A stretch of DNA of 64,000 nucleotides from Pseudoduganella armeniaca (GTDB taxonomy: Bacteria > Pseudomonadota > Gammaproteobacteria > Burkholderiales > Burkholderiaceae_D), in assembly GCF_003028855.1 (NCBI RefSeq), contig NZ_CP028324.1, positions 5,394,001-5,458,000 on the forward strand, written 5' to 3'. Positions 28,756 to 40,351 of the stretch are shown here, piece after piece (position 1 is the first letter of the stretch; each line of letters starts with the position of its first letter). The translations under genes were made by a program, and so were the position numbers. Under the pieces are notes generated by a model. It did no database searches and had not been told where the DNA came from. It saw only the letters and a program-made list of their open reading frames with translations.

Positions 28756-28902
28756 GTTTCATGCTTAAAACTGTCCGGCAGCCCCGATATTTCGCTGTTG
28801 CCAGAGCGCTGCCGTTCCCATAGCATCCGTGCCACACAATATTGACGTCCGTCGCGCCTGCCGGCCATCCCGCCAGCCGCCGGACCTTTTTCGGGGACAT
28901 CG

Positions 28903-30486
28903 ATGGCTACAGACCAAACCCAGGGCAACGGACCGCTACCGCGGCAGATCCCCTTCATCATCGTCAACGAGGCGGCGGAGCGCTTCTCCTTCTACGGCAT
29001 GCGCAACATCCTGACGCCGTTCCTGATTAGCACCCTGCTGCTGTTCGTGCCGCTGGAGGACCGCACCGGCGAGGCCAAGCACGTGTTCCACACGTTCGTC
29101 ATCGGTGCCTACTTTACGCCGCTGCTGGGCGGCTTCCTGGCCGACCGCCTGTTCGGCAAGTACAAGACGATCTTCTGGCTCAGCCTCTTCTACGTGGCGG
29201 GCCATGCCTGCCTGGCGATCTTCGAGGACAATCTAAAGGGCTTCTATTTCGGCCTGTTCCTGATCGCGCTGGGCGCGGGCGGCATCAAGCCGCTGGTGTC
29301 GGCCTTCGTCGGCGACCAGTTCGACCAGACCAACAAGAACCGCGCCAAGGTGGTGTACGACGCTTTCTACTGGTGCATCAACTTCGGCTCATTCTTCGCG
29401 TCGCTGCTGATGCCGCTGCTGCTGAAGGACTACGGCCCGTCTGTGGCCTTCGGCATTCCCGGCCTGCTGATGGCATTCGCGGTGCTGGTGTTCTGGCTCG
29501 GTCGTAACAAGTACGTCAACGTGCCGCCGGCGCCACCCAATCCCGATTCGCTGACCCGGGTGGCGCGCACTGCCCTGCTGGCGCAGCGCCCCGGCGAAGG
29601 CCGCCCTGGCCTGGCCGTGGCGATCATCGGCGTGGTTGGCGCCATCGTCTCGCTGCTGATGTCGTATTCATGGGGCTTCGTCATCGGTGCCTGCACGGCG
29701 CTGGTGCTGCTGCTGGCGTTCGGCGGCATCGGCACCGGCATGCAGCTGGAGCGCGCACGCGGCCACCATCCGGACGAAGCGGTGGAGGGCGTGCGCGCGG
29801 TGCTGCGCATCCTGATCGTGTTCGCCCTGGTGACGCCGTTCTGGTCCCTGTTCGACCAGAAGGCGTCCACGTGGATCGTGCAGGCCAACGAGATGACGAG
29901 TCCCGTGCTGGATGTCCTCGGCTGGCAGTTCCAGGTGTTGCCGGCGCAGATGCAGGCCTTGAATCCCCTGCTGGTGATGCTGCTGATCCCGTTTAACAAC
30001 CTGGTCCTGTTCCCGCTGCTGCGCGCGATCGGCATCGAGCCGACGGCGCTGCGGCGCATGACGGCCGGCATCGCCTTCTCGGGCCTGGCCTGGCTGGTGA
30101 TCGGCTGGATCCAGCTGTCGATGGATGGCGGCACGCCGATGTCGATCCTGTGGCAGCTGGCGCCTTACGCGCTGCTGACGATGGGCGAGGTGCTGGTGTC
30201 CGCCACTGGCCTGGAGTTCGCCTACAGCCAGGCGCCGGCGTCGATGAAGGGTGTGATCATGAGCTTCTGGACGCTGGCCGTCACGGTCGGCAACCTCTGG
30301 GTCCTGATCGTCAACGCCAGTGTCAAGAACGACTACGTGCTGGGGCATATTGGCGACACGGGCCTGTCCGTGATCGCGTTCCAGATGTTCTTCTTTGCCG
30401 GTTTCGCGCTGCTGACAGCGCTGGTGTTCGGCCTGTACGCGCTGCGCTACAAGATGGTCGACAACTACCGCAGCGGCAAGGCTTGA
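28903..30486 (+). CDS. POT-family proton-coupled oligopeptide transporter
   Basis: 527 residues, inner-membrane carrier of the PTR2/POT family with about 14 predicted helices. Signatures are AAERFSFYGMRNILTPFLIS (the E-x-x-E-R-F-x-Y-Y-like motif with E-R-F-S-F-Y-G), GGFLADRLFGKYKTI and FYWCINFGSFFASLLMPLL. A WSLFDQKASTW segment in the second half is also typical. Divergent from the alpha-glucosidase. The substrate is expected to be di- or tripeptides, consistent with other peptide genes in the window. Confidence 0.92.
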   Translation: MATDQTQGNGPLPRQIPFIIVNEAAERFSFYGMRNILTPFLISTLLLFVPLEDRTGEAKHVFHTFVIGAYFTPLLGGFLADRLFGKYKTIFWLSLFYVAGHACLAIFEDNLKGFYFGLFLIALGAGGIKPLVSAFVGDQFDQTNKNRAKVVYDAFYWCINFGSFFASLLMPLLLKDYGPSVAFGIPGLLMAFAVLVFWLGRNKYVNVPPAPPNPDSLTRVARTALLAQRPGEGRPGLAVAIIGVVGAIVSLLMSYSWGFVIGACTALVLLLAFGGIGTGMQLERARGHHPDEAVEGVRAVLRILIVFALVTPFWSLFDQKASTWIVQANEMTSPVLDVLGWQFQVLPAQMQALNPLLVMLLIPFNNLVLFPLLRAIGIEPTALRRMTAGIAFSGLAWLVIGWIQLSMDGGTPMSILWQLAPYALLTMGEVLVSATGLEFAYSQAPASMKGVIMSFWTLAVTVGNLWVLIVNASVKNDYVLGHIGDTGLSVIAFQMFFFAGFALLTALVFGLYALRYKMVDNYRSGKA

Positions 30487-30500
30487 ACGCAGCTTACGCC

Positions 30501-30551
30501 CGAGCCCGTGTCCCACATCGGTGACTGACCCCGAGGTGGGACACGGACTCG
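30501..30551. repeat. Palindromic repeat with GTGTCCCAC core
   Basis: Arms CGAGCCCGTGTCCCAC and GTGGGACACGGACTCG pair at 15 of 16 positions. The centre reads GGTGACTGACCCC, the same words as in the large palindromes at 9427 and 9774. It starts 15 bp after the POT gene. Confidence 0.78.
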
Positions 30552-30802
30552 GCCGTTTCGTGACGGCAATGCAAGGCTTCTCTTGGCATTGCGACAAATG
30601 AGCGGCCTTGTCGTTAAAAATTTGTGAAATTCGTGCTGCTTTCATGCAACAGAGAAACATTTTACCTCCCACATCTCCCCTATAATCGTTCTCGTGACGG
30701 CGCCCAATCCACGCGCCGCCGCGCAATGTCCGCCCTATTGCGGTTGTCCGCCTGTCCCAGCCAGCCGTGCCTGCGCACGCTGAGCCACAACCACACATCA
30801 CT

Positions 30803-32554
30803 ATGAAAAACATGAAAGTCGGTACGCGGCTGGCCATCGGCTACGCGCTCGTGCTGTGCCTGATGGTCGCGATCGTCGGCACCGGTCTCCTGAAGATGCG
30901 CGAAATGAATGAGCGCACCCGCAACATCACGGAAGTCAAAAACGTCCAGATCGCGCTGGTGGCGACGATGCAGGATACGGTGATGGACCGCATGGTCGCG
31001 CTGCGCAACCTGGTCATGTTCGCCACGCCGGAACAGATGCAGCCGGAAGTCAAGCGCATGGAGACGCAGAACGCGCTGCACGCCGAGGCCTTCGCCAAGC
31101 TGCGGAAGACCTTCGAAGACCCTGATACGACGGCCGAGGAAAAGGCGTTTGCCGCCAAATTGCAGGAAGTGGAAGCCAAGGCGGCGCCGCTGATGGCCAA
31201 GTCGATGGAGCTGGGCCTGGCCAACAAGGCCGAGGAAGGCACCGCTTACCTGATCGACACGGTGCGCCCGGTCCAGCGCGAATGGCTGGCCGCGCTGAAC
31301 GAGCTGATCGCCTTTGAGAACAAGTTGAATACGGCCGCCGCCACGGACGCCCAGGGTGCGTACGACAGCGCCGTCACGCTGATGCTGATGCTGTCCGCCA
31401 TCGCGCTGGCCATCGGCGTCGCCTCGGCCGTGCTGATCACCCGCAGCCTGCTGGGCCAACTGGGCGGCGAACCGACCGACGCCGCCGCCATCGCGGCCCG
31501 CATCGCCGATGGCGACCTGACCGTCGAGGTGCCCGTCAAGCCGGGCGACCAGTCCAGCATGCTGTACGCGATGCGCAATATGCGCGACAAGCTGGCCGCC
31601 ATCGTCACCGAAGTGCGCACCGGCACCGACACGATCGCCACCGCCTCCGGCCAGATCTCGGCCGGCAATGCCGACCTGTCGTCGCGCACCGAGGAACAGG
31701 CCAGCTCGCTGGAGGAAACCGCGTCGTCGATGGAAGAACTGACGTCCACCGTACGCCAGAACGCAGAGAATGCCCAGCAGGCCAGCGCCATGGCCGCATC
31801 GGCCTCCAGCGTCGCGGCGCAAGGCGGCCAGGTGGTGGCCCAGGTGGTCGACACGATGGGTGCCATCAACGAGTCGGCGCGCAAGATCGTCGACATCATT
31901 TCGGTCATCGACGGCATCGCCTTCCAGACCAATATCCTGGCGCTGAACGCCGCTGTCGAGGCGGCCCGCGCCGGTGAACAGGGTCGTGGCTTTGCCGTGG
32001 TGGCGGGCGAGGTGCGCAACCTGGCGCATCGCGCCGGCGCCGCGGCGAAGGAAATCAAGGCATTGATCGACGACTCCGTCGAGAAGGTCGGCATCGGCTC
32101 GCAGCTGGTCGGCCAGGCCGGTGCCACGATGGATGACATCGTCGGCAGCGTGCAGCGCGTGACCGACATCATGAGCGAGATCTCGGCCGCCAGCCGTGAG
32201 CAGAGCAGCGGCATCGACCAGGTCAACCAGGCCATCGCGCAGATGGACCAGGTCACGCAGCAGAACGCCGCGCTGGTGGAGGAAGCCAGCGCCGCGTCGG
32301 AATCGATGCAGGACCAGGCAGCCAAGCTGGCGCAGTTGGTCGGCACGTTCACGGTGGCGCAGTCGGCCACCTCGCTTGCCACCCGGCCAGCAGCACCGCG
32401 CGTCGCCGCAGCCAAGCCGGCCAAGCCGGTCAAGCAACTGGCTCAGGCGCCCCGCCCCGCCGCTGCCTCCGCCAAGCCGGTCACGGCAAGCGCAGCGGCC
32501 CAACCGGCGCGCAAGGTCGCCGCGACGGCCGAATCGGAGTGGGAAGAGTTCTAA
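30803..32554 (+). CDS. Methyl-accepting chemotaxis protein
   Basis: 583 residues. TM1 about 11-32, periplasmic four-helix sensor domain about 33-188, TM2 about 190-212, HAMP about 213-265, then the cytoplasmic methyl-accepting and signalling region with the hairpin tip DGIAFQTNILALNAAVEAAR. A long Ala/Pro/Lys linker leads to the C-terminal EWEEF, the pentapeptide that tethers CheR and CheB. The ATG at 30803 is chosen over an in-frame start 12 codons upstream. A TATAAT at 30681-30686 may be its promoter. The ligand is unknown; its position before the pullulanase gene hints at sugar sensing but does not prove it. Confidence 0.94.
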   Translation: MKNMKVGTRLAIGYALVLCLMVAIVGTGLLKMREMNERTRNITEVKNVQIALVATMQDTVMDRMVALRNLVMFATPEQMQPEVKRMETQNALHAEAFAKLRKTFEDPDTTAEEKAFAAKLQEVEAKAAPLMAKSMELGLANKAEEGTAYLIDTVRPVQREWLAALNELIAFENKLNTAAATDAQGAYDSAVTLMLMLSAIALAIGVASAVLITRSLLGQLGGEPTDAAAIAARIADGDLTVEVPVKPGDQSSMLYAMRNMRDKLAAIVTEVRTGTDTIATASGQISAGNADLSSRTEEQASSLEETASSMEELTSTVRQNAENAQQASAMAASASSVAAQGGQVVAQVVDTMGAINESARKIVDIISVIDGIAFQTNILALNAAVEAARAGEQGRGFAVVAGEVRNLAHRAGAAAKEIKALIDDSVEKVGIGSQLVGQAGATMDDIVGSVQRVTDIMSEISAASREQSSGIDQVNQAIAQMDQVTQQNAALVEEASAASESMQDQAAKLAQLVGTFTVAQSATSLATRPAAPRVAAAKPAKPVKQLAQAPRPAAASAKPVTASAAAQPARKVAATAESEWEEF

Positions 32555-32596
32555 ACTCGCCGGCGCGCTCGCCCGGTCGCACCACCCTGTCGCGCA

Positions 32597-32611
32597 AGTA
32601 GTAAAACTACA
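32597..32611. promoter_or_regulatory. HexR-like box upstream of the pullulanase gene
   Basis: AGTAG-TAAAA-CTACA, one mismatch from the palindrome, 43 bp before the pullulanase start and 11 bp before the hairpin that covers the start codon. Confidence 0.5.
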
Positions 32612-32622
32612 TCAGTTCGATT

Positions 32623-32654
32623 ACCATACGTGCCAACTCAACCAGGGGGCACGT

Positions 32655-32659
<5 letters not shown>
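32623..32659 (+). promoter_or_regulatory. Hairpin masking the pullulanase start codon
   Basis: ACCATACGTGCC (32623-32634) and GGCACGTATGGT (32648-32659) form a perfect 12-bp stem with a 13-nt loop. The start codon (32655-32657) and part of the AGGGGG ribosome-binding site lie in the stem, so in mRNA it would hide the translation start. It could instead be a DNA operator. Confidence 0.55.
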
Positions 32660-35396
<2,737 letters not shown>

Positions 35397-35475
35397 ACCC
35401 GAGGGTGCGTGCGCCGGGCCGTGAGCCTTGGGCTTGCGGACCGGCGCTGTCGCCCTCTACCGCGGCAATGGCGTG

Positions 35476-36738
35476 TTACGGCGCTTCGACGGTCGGAATG
35501 CCGCCGAAGTTGGAACGGAACAGCTGGTGCGAACCGCTGGCACCGTTGGCGATCGCCGAGCCGTTGCCGCGCACGTCGTTGTTCGCCAGCGTGACGTAGT
35601 CGACGCCGCTGCTGATCACGACACCCACGCTGCGGTTACCGGTCATGCCGGCACCCTTGCCGATCGTGGCATTGGTGATCCGCACGCCATTGGCACCCGG
35701 GTTCAGGTACACGCCATACTGGTTCTGCGCGATCTCGCCGCCGTCGATGGCGATGTCCTCGACGGTGCCGCCGGTCGTGATGCCGGAACCCTTGTTGTCG
35801 ACCAGGTGCGGCGACGAGAAGTGCACGCCGCTGACGGAGCCGGAGCCGAAGTTCGCCACCAGTACGCCGTCCTTGCCGGAGGAGCCCGCCCACACGTTGT
35901 CGAAGCGGATGCGCTGCACGCTGCCGGTGCCGGTCGGCACCACGGCAATGCCGTTGTTCAGCGAATTATCGAAGAAGCAGTGATGTACCCACAGGCTGAA
36001 TACCGCACCGGCATCCGTCGTAACCGTCGGGTTCGAGTTGGTGCTGGTGTACGGGTCGACCAGCAGGCCGATGCCTTGCTGGATCACGGACGTGTTGCTG
36101 ATGATGAGCGCGGCGGAATTGCGCACGCGGATGCCGGCCGTGGACACCTGCGGCTGTTGTGCACCCATCAGCACGTCGTCGATCATCTGGCTGTTGTCGC
36201 CACCCTCGGCGCGGATACGGATCGCGCCGGGCGCGCCGTCCTGGAAGCGGCCATGGCGGATGCGCGTGACGCTGCCCGTCATCAGGATGCCGTTGTAGTC
36301 GCCCGTCATGTGGAACTCTTCGATGAACGACTCCTGCCCGCGCAACCAGACGTAGCTGCCGCCGGTCTGCGTGACCGCCGCCTCGAAGCGGAAGCCGCGG
36401 ATGCCCGCGCCCTGGCCATATACGTCGAACAGGTAGCTCGCGGCCGGCGACAGCGCGCGGATGACGGTGCCGTGGCGGCCCGCACCTTCCAGCACGGTGG
36501 CCGGATTCAGGATGCCGCCGCCGTTGTACAGGCAGACGCCTGCGGGGAACTGGATCTTCAGGCCGCTCAGCTGGGTCAGCGCGGCGTTGATGGCGGCCGT
36601 GTCGTTGGTGACGCCATCGCATTTGACGCCATAGTTGCTGATATTGACGGCATTGCCCTTGTTGGCGCCCTGGGCGGCGGCGGTGCCGGCGATCAGGAGC
36701 AAGGTGGCGGCGACAGCTGCGGCGACAGTTTTTTTCAT
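35476..36738 (-). CDS. Secreted right-handed beta-helix protein (pectate-lyase-3-like)
   Basis: 420 residues with a signal peptide (MKKTVAAAVAATLLLIAGTA). The N-terminal NYGVKCDGVTNDTAAINAAL is the typical opening of the pectate lyase superfamily 3 domain found in polysaccharide-active beta-helix and tailspike proteins. The rest is a regular repeat of short strands with stacked Asn and Ile/Val (IIISNTSV, GVRITNATIG, YVTLANNDVRGNGSAI). AGGA lies 7 bp before the ATG. The enzyme class is not clear; no catalytic set is recognised. It lies between starch genes but has no HexR-like box. Confidence 0.8.
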   Translation of the reverse strand: MKKTVAAAVAATLLLIAGTAAAQGANKGNAVNISNYGVKCDGVTNDTAAINAALTQLSGLKIQFPAGVCLYNGGGILNPATVLEGAGRHGTVIRALSPAASYLFDVYGQGAGIRGFRFEAAVTQTGGSYVWLRGQESFIEEFHMTGDYNGILMTGSVTRIRHGRFQDGAPGAIRIRAEGGDNSQMIDDVLMGAQQPQVSTAGIRVRNSAALIISNTSVIQQGIGLLVDPYTSTNSNPTVTTDAGAVFSLWVHHCFFDNSLNNGIAVVPTGTGSVQRIRFDNVWAGSSGKDGVLVANFGSGSVSGVHFSSPHLVDNKGSGITTGGTVEDIAIDGGEIAQNQYGVYLNPGANGVRITNATIGKGAGMTGNRSVGVVISSGVDYVTLANNDVRGNGSAIANGASGSHQLFRSNFGGIPTVEAP

Positions 36739-36876
36739 TTCATATCCTGCTGGTGAGTTGGTCGTGTAGCGGTGGCATGGCACCGCCGCCGCCATGATGA
36801 CGCAAACGACCTTCCGCAAAACTCACCATTTGTCACGCGACACCTGTTATTTCTTGCAGTGCAACGTGTAACCCGA

Positions 36877-36929
36877 GGTGTCAGGCTCTCATCTGCGGGT
36901 CTCCGACCCGCAGATGAGAGCCTGACACC
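36877..36929. repeat. 25-bp-arm perfect hairpin (member A)
   Basis: Arms of exactly 25 bp with loop TCC; left arm begins GGTGTCAGGCTCTCATC and ends GCGGGTC. Flanks ACCCGA on the left and AGGGGTT on the right. It lies downstream of the GH13 amylase stop (36946, minus strand). No T-tract, so not a classic terminator. Same architecture as members at 41812, 46267, 57486 and 60467. Confidence 0.85.
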
Positions 36930-36945
36930 AGGGGTTAAGTCACCT

Positions 36946-38598
36946 TTACCGCAGCGCTTCCAGCAGTACCACACCAGCCTTGCCGCCGGTACGCACCTCG
37001 CCCTGGCGCACCGTGTACGTCGCGCCCGAGTAGGCATCCTTCACCTTCGCGCCATCGGCGAACACACCACCGACCTTGATCGCCACCGGCTGCCCGACCG
37101 GCACGTCCAGCGCCACCACGACCTTGTCCGCGCCATGCGTGCGCGCGAACGTATAGGGCTGGTCGGCCAGCTTGCGGTGTTCGCCCGCCCCGATCGCCCC
37201 ATGGGCACGGCGGAACAGTCCCAGCTTGCTCCAGTGCGCGCGCACGTCGGCGATGCGGTAGCCGTCGCGTGCCGTGTTGTTGGCCAGTTCGTCCCAGTTC
37301 ATAAACGAGCGCAGCTTGGCGTCGCCCGTCGCCTCGGCGATGTCGAGCCGGCGCGCCGTCTCGTCGCCGTAGTAGATCTGCGCGGCGCCCGGCGCCAGCA
37401 GCAGCTTGTTGGCCGTCTCGAACGGCTTCGTGCGCGCCGCGTCGAACGGGTTGCCGTCGTCATGCGAGTCCATGTAGTTCAATACGACCTGCCCCTTCAG
37501 CGGGCCGTGCAGCGCCTGCGCGTACTTGCTGAAGATGCTCTCGTAGTCGCCCTTGGCGTCGCCCGGCAGCGCGAAGTTGATCAGGCCGTCGAAGCCGTTG
37601 GCATAGAAGTCGACTTTGGCATCGCCCATGTCGAACTGGCGTCCGGAACCGATGCCGTAGCCGTACACCTCGGCCAGCGCGAAGAACTTTTCGCCCAGCG
37701 CCTTGCCGGGATTGGCCTTGCGGTAGTCCTGGTAGGCCGCATCGGCCACGCTGCGCAGTTCCTTCCACACGCCGGGTTCCGTGTGCTTGACGGTGTCGCC
37801 GCGGAAGCCGTCGATGCCGTACTTGCGCACCCAGTCCGCGTGCCACTTCATCAGGTAGTAGCGCGGCGCGCGCGGGTAGCCGGTGCGGGCGAAGAACTCG
37901 TCCAGCTCCTTCACCTCGCGCTCGTAGCGCCCTTCCTTCTTCCATTTCTCGGCCAGCGCCGGCGGCAGCGCCACGTTGGCGTCGCTGTCGGTGCGCACGT
38001 CCGGCAGGTTCGGCACCAGCGCGCACGGCACCGTGGTCGGCGTGTCCTTGTACTTGCAGACCGGGTCGAGCCGCACCCAGTCGGCCGGCCATACCGGGTC
38101 CTGCTGCGTGACCGGGCCGATATGGTTCATCACCACGTCGAACAGCACGCGAATACCACGCGCGTGGGCCGCCTGCACGAAGTCGGCGAAATCCTGTTCG
38201 GTGCCCAGGTTGGCGTCGATGGCCGTGAAGTCGCGCCCCCAGTAGCCGTGGAAGCCGTAGGACTTGCCGGTGCCCTCGTCGGTGCCGGCATGGATCTGCT
38301 CCACCGGTGGCGTCAGCCAGAGCGCATCCACGCCCAGGCTGTCGAAGTAGCCCTCCTTCACCTTGGCCGTCAGGCCCTTCAGGTCGCCGCCCAGGTAGCC
38401 GCGCAGCGGCGCCGCGTCCGCCTGGCGGCCGTACGCCAGGTCGTTCGACCGGTCGCCGTTGCTGAAGCGGTCCGTGACGACGAAATACACGGTCGCGTTC
38501 TCCCAGGCGAAGGGCCGGGGTGCCGCCTGGACGGCGGCACTTGCCGCTAGCAGCGCGGCGAGTGCGAGGGAGCGAAGTTTGAGGCGACCAGTATTCAT
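36946..38598 (-). CDS. Secreted alpha-amylase, GH13 (MalS-like)
   Basis: 550 residues; signal peptide MNTGRLKLRSLALAALLAAS cut after VQAAP. GH13 barrel with the GYLGGDLKGLTAKV opening, VVMNHIGP (region I), nucleophile Asp in GIDGFRGDTVKH (about residue 268), acid/base Glu in ALAEVYG (about 310) and MDSHDD (region IV). The residue between the conserved Arg and the nucleophile is Gly, unusual against the common Val/Leu/Phe/Met/Ile. AAAGGAAAGG lies before the ATG. It is last in a likely MFS-pgm-amylase operon, 25 bp behind pgm. Confidence 0.92.
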   Translation of the reverse strand: MNTGRLKLRSLALAALLAASAAVQAAPRPFAWENATVYFVVTDRFSNGDRSNDLAYGRQADAAPLRGYLGGDLKGLTAKVKEGYFDSLGVDALWLTPPVEQIHAGTDEGTGKSYGFHGYWGRDFTAIDANLGTEQDFADFVQAAHARGIRVLFDVVMNHIGPVTQQDPVWPADWVRLDPVCKYKDTPTTVPCALVPNLPDVRTDSDANVALPPALAEKWKKEGRYEREVKELDEFFARTGYPRAPRYYLMKWHADWVRKYGIDGFRGDTVKHTEPGVWKELRSVADAAYQDYRKANPGKALGEKFFALAEVYGYGIGSGRQFDMGDAKVDFYANGFDGLINFALPGDAKGDYESIFSKYAQALHGPLKGQVVLNYMDSHDDGNPFDAARTKPFETANKLLLAPGAAQIYYGDETARRLDIAEATGDAKLRSFMNWDELANNTARDGYRIADVRAHWSKLGLFRRAHGAIGAGEHRKLADQPYTFARTHGADKVVVALDVPVGQPVAIKVGGVFADGAKVKDAYSGATYTVRQGEVRTGGKAGVVLLEALR

Positions 38599-38623
38599 GC
38601 GACCTTTCCTTTAGGGTTTTACG

Positions 38624-40255
38624 TCAGGTGATCACGGTCGGGTTGCTCCGTCCCGTGTTGAGGGCAATGCTCGCCACGCTGTCGGCGATGGCGATCAGCG
38701 GCGCGAGCGCCTGCTGGGTGGGAATGTTGTGCAGCGCCGGATCGGCTTCGTAGCGCTCCAGGTAGATGCGCAGGGTGGCGCCTTCCGTGCCGGTGCCGGA
38801 CAGGCGATAGACGATGCGCGAGCCGTCCGTCATGACGATGCGGATGCCCTGCTGCGCCGATTGCGAGCCGTCGACCGGGTCGGTGTACGAGAAATCGTCG
38901 GCGAAATCGACCGTGTAGTGATTCATTTCCTGGCCGGCCAGGTTGGAGAGCTTGATGCGCAGGTCGTCCATCAGCACCTGCGCCGCGTGCGTCTCGATCG
39001 CTTCGTAGTCGTGCCGCGAGTAGTAATTGCGGCCGAAGCGGGCCCAGTGCTCGGTGACGATCTGCTGCACGCTCTTGCCCGTCACGGCCAGCAGGTTGAG
39101 CCAGAACAGCACGGCCCACACGCCATCCTTCTCGCGGATGTGGTTCGAGCCGGTGCCATAGCTCTCCTCGCCGCACAAGGTGGCCAGGCCGGCGTCCAGC
39201 AGGTTGCCGAAGTATTTCCAGCCGGTCGGCGTCTCGTACAGCTTCACGCCCAGCGCCTCGGCCACGCGGTCGGCCGCGCGCGAGGTCGGCATCGAACGGG
39301 CGATGCCGGCGATGCCGCCGCGGTAGCCCGGCGCCACCTGGGCGTTGGCGGCCAGGATGGCCAGGCTGTCCGACGGCGTGACGGCGAAATTGCGGCCGAC
39401 GATCATGTTGCGGTCGGCGTCGCCGTCCGAGGCGGCGCCGAAGTCCGGTGCGTCGCTTCCTGCCATCAGTTCGATCAGCTGGGCCGCATTGACGGGGTTC
39501 GGGTCCGGGTGATGGCCGCCGAAGTCCTCCAGGGGCACGGCGTTGATGACGGTGCCGGCCGGCGCGCCCAGCCGCCCCTCCAGGATCGCCTGCGCGTACG
39601 GGCCGGAGATCGCGCTCATCGCGTCGAAGCACATGCGGAAGCCGCCCGCGAACAGCTTGCGGATCGCGTCGAAGTCGAACAGGCCCTCCAGCATGTCGGC
39701 ATAGTCCTCGACCGGGTCGATGACTTCGACCTGCATCTGCTCCATGTAGCCGCGGCCGATCTTGTCGATGTCCACGTCCGGATCGTCGCTGACGCGGTAC
39801 TGCGTGATCGTGGTGGTGCGCTGGTAGATCGTCTCGGTCACGCCCTCGGGCGCCGGGCCGCCGTTGCCGATGTTGTACTTGATGCCGAAGTCGCCGTCCG
39901 GGCCGCCCGGGTTGTGGCTGGCCGACAGGATGATGCCGCCCAGCGCCTCATGCTTGCGGATGACGCAGGACACGGCCGGGGTGGACAGCAGGCCGCCACG
40001 GCCGACCAGCACGCGCGCGACGCCGTTGGCGGCCGCCATGCGCAGGATCGTGTGCACGGCCGTGCGGTTGTGGAAGCGGCCGTCGCCGCCCAGCACCAGC
40101 GTCTTGCCGGACAGGTCGCCCAGCGTGTCGAACACGCTCTGGACGAAGTTCTCGAGGTAGTGCTGCTGGCGGAAGACCGCTACTTTCTTGCGCAGGCCGG
40201 ATGTTCCCGGCTTCTGGCCGGGGATCGGTTGGGTGGGGACCGTCAGGATTGCCAT
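38624..40255 (-). CDS. pgm: Phosphoglucomutase, alpha-D-glucose phosphate type
   Basis: 543 residues, cytosolic, interconverts glucose-1-phosphate and glucose-6-phosphate. The phosphoserine loop is ILSASHNPGGPDGDFG (about residues 109-124), metal-binding loop DGDADRNM (about 278-285), substrate loop GEESYGTGSNHIREKDG and phosphate-binding SGTGTEGATLRIYLERY near the C-terminus. It is the eukaryote/Agrobacterium-like PGM1 form rather than the AlgC or E. coli ManB-like form. It lies 96 bp behind the MFS gene and 25 bp before the amylase gene. Confidence 0.96.
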   Translation of the reverse strand: MAILTVPTQPIPGQKPGTSGLRKKVAVFRQQHYLENFVQSVFDTLGDLSGKTLVLGGDGRFHNRTAVHTILRMAAANGVARVLVGRGGLLSTPAVSCVIRKHEALGGIILSASHNPGGPDGDFGIKYNIGNGGPAPEGVTETIYQRTTTITQYRVSDDPDVDIDKIGRGYMEQMQVEVIDPVEDYADMLEGLFDFDAIRKLFAGGFRMCFDAMSAISGPYAQAILEGRLGAPAGTVINAVPLEDFGGHHPDPNPVNAAQLIELMAGSDAPDFGAASDGDADRNMIVGRNFAVTPSDSLAILAANAQVAPGYRGGIAGIARSMPTSRAADRVAEALGVKLYETPTGWKYFGNLLDAGLATLCGEESYGTGSNHIREKDGVWAVLFWLNLLAVTGKSVQQIVTEHWARFGRNYYSRHDYEAIETHAAQVLMDDLRIKLSNLAGQEMNHYTVDFADDFSYTDPVDGSQSAQQGIRIVMTDGSRIVYRLSGTGTEGATLRIYLERYEADPALHNIPTQQALAPLIAIADSVASIALNTGRSNPTVIT

Positions 40256-40351
40256 GTTCTTGCTCCGCTGTGGGCTACTGGTTGAAAGTTGCCAGTATAT
40301 TAACGCGAACGGGCGCGCCGTGGCGCGCGCAAGAGCGGCCGTGAGACCTCG

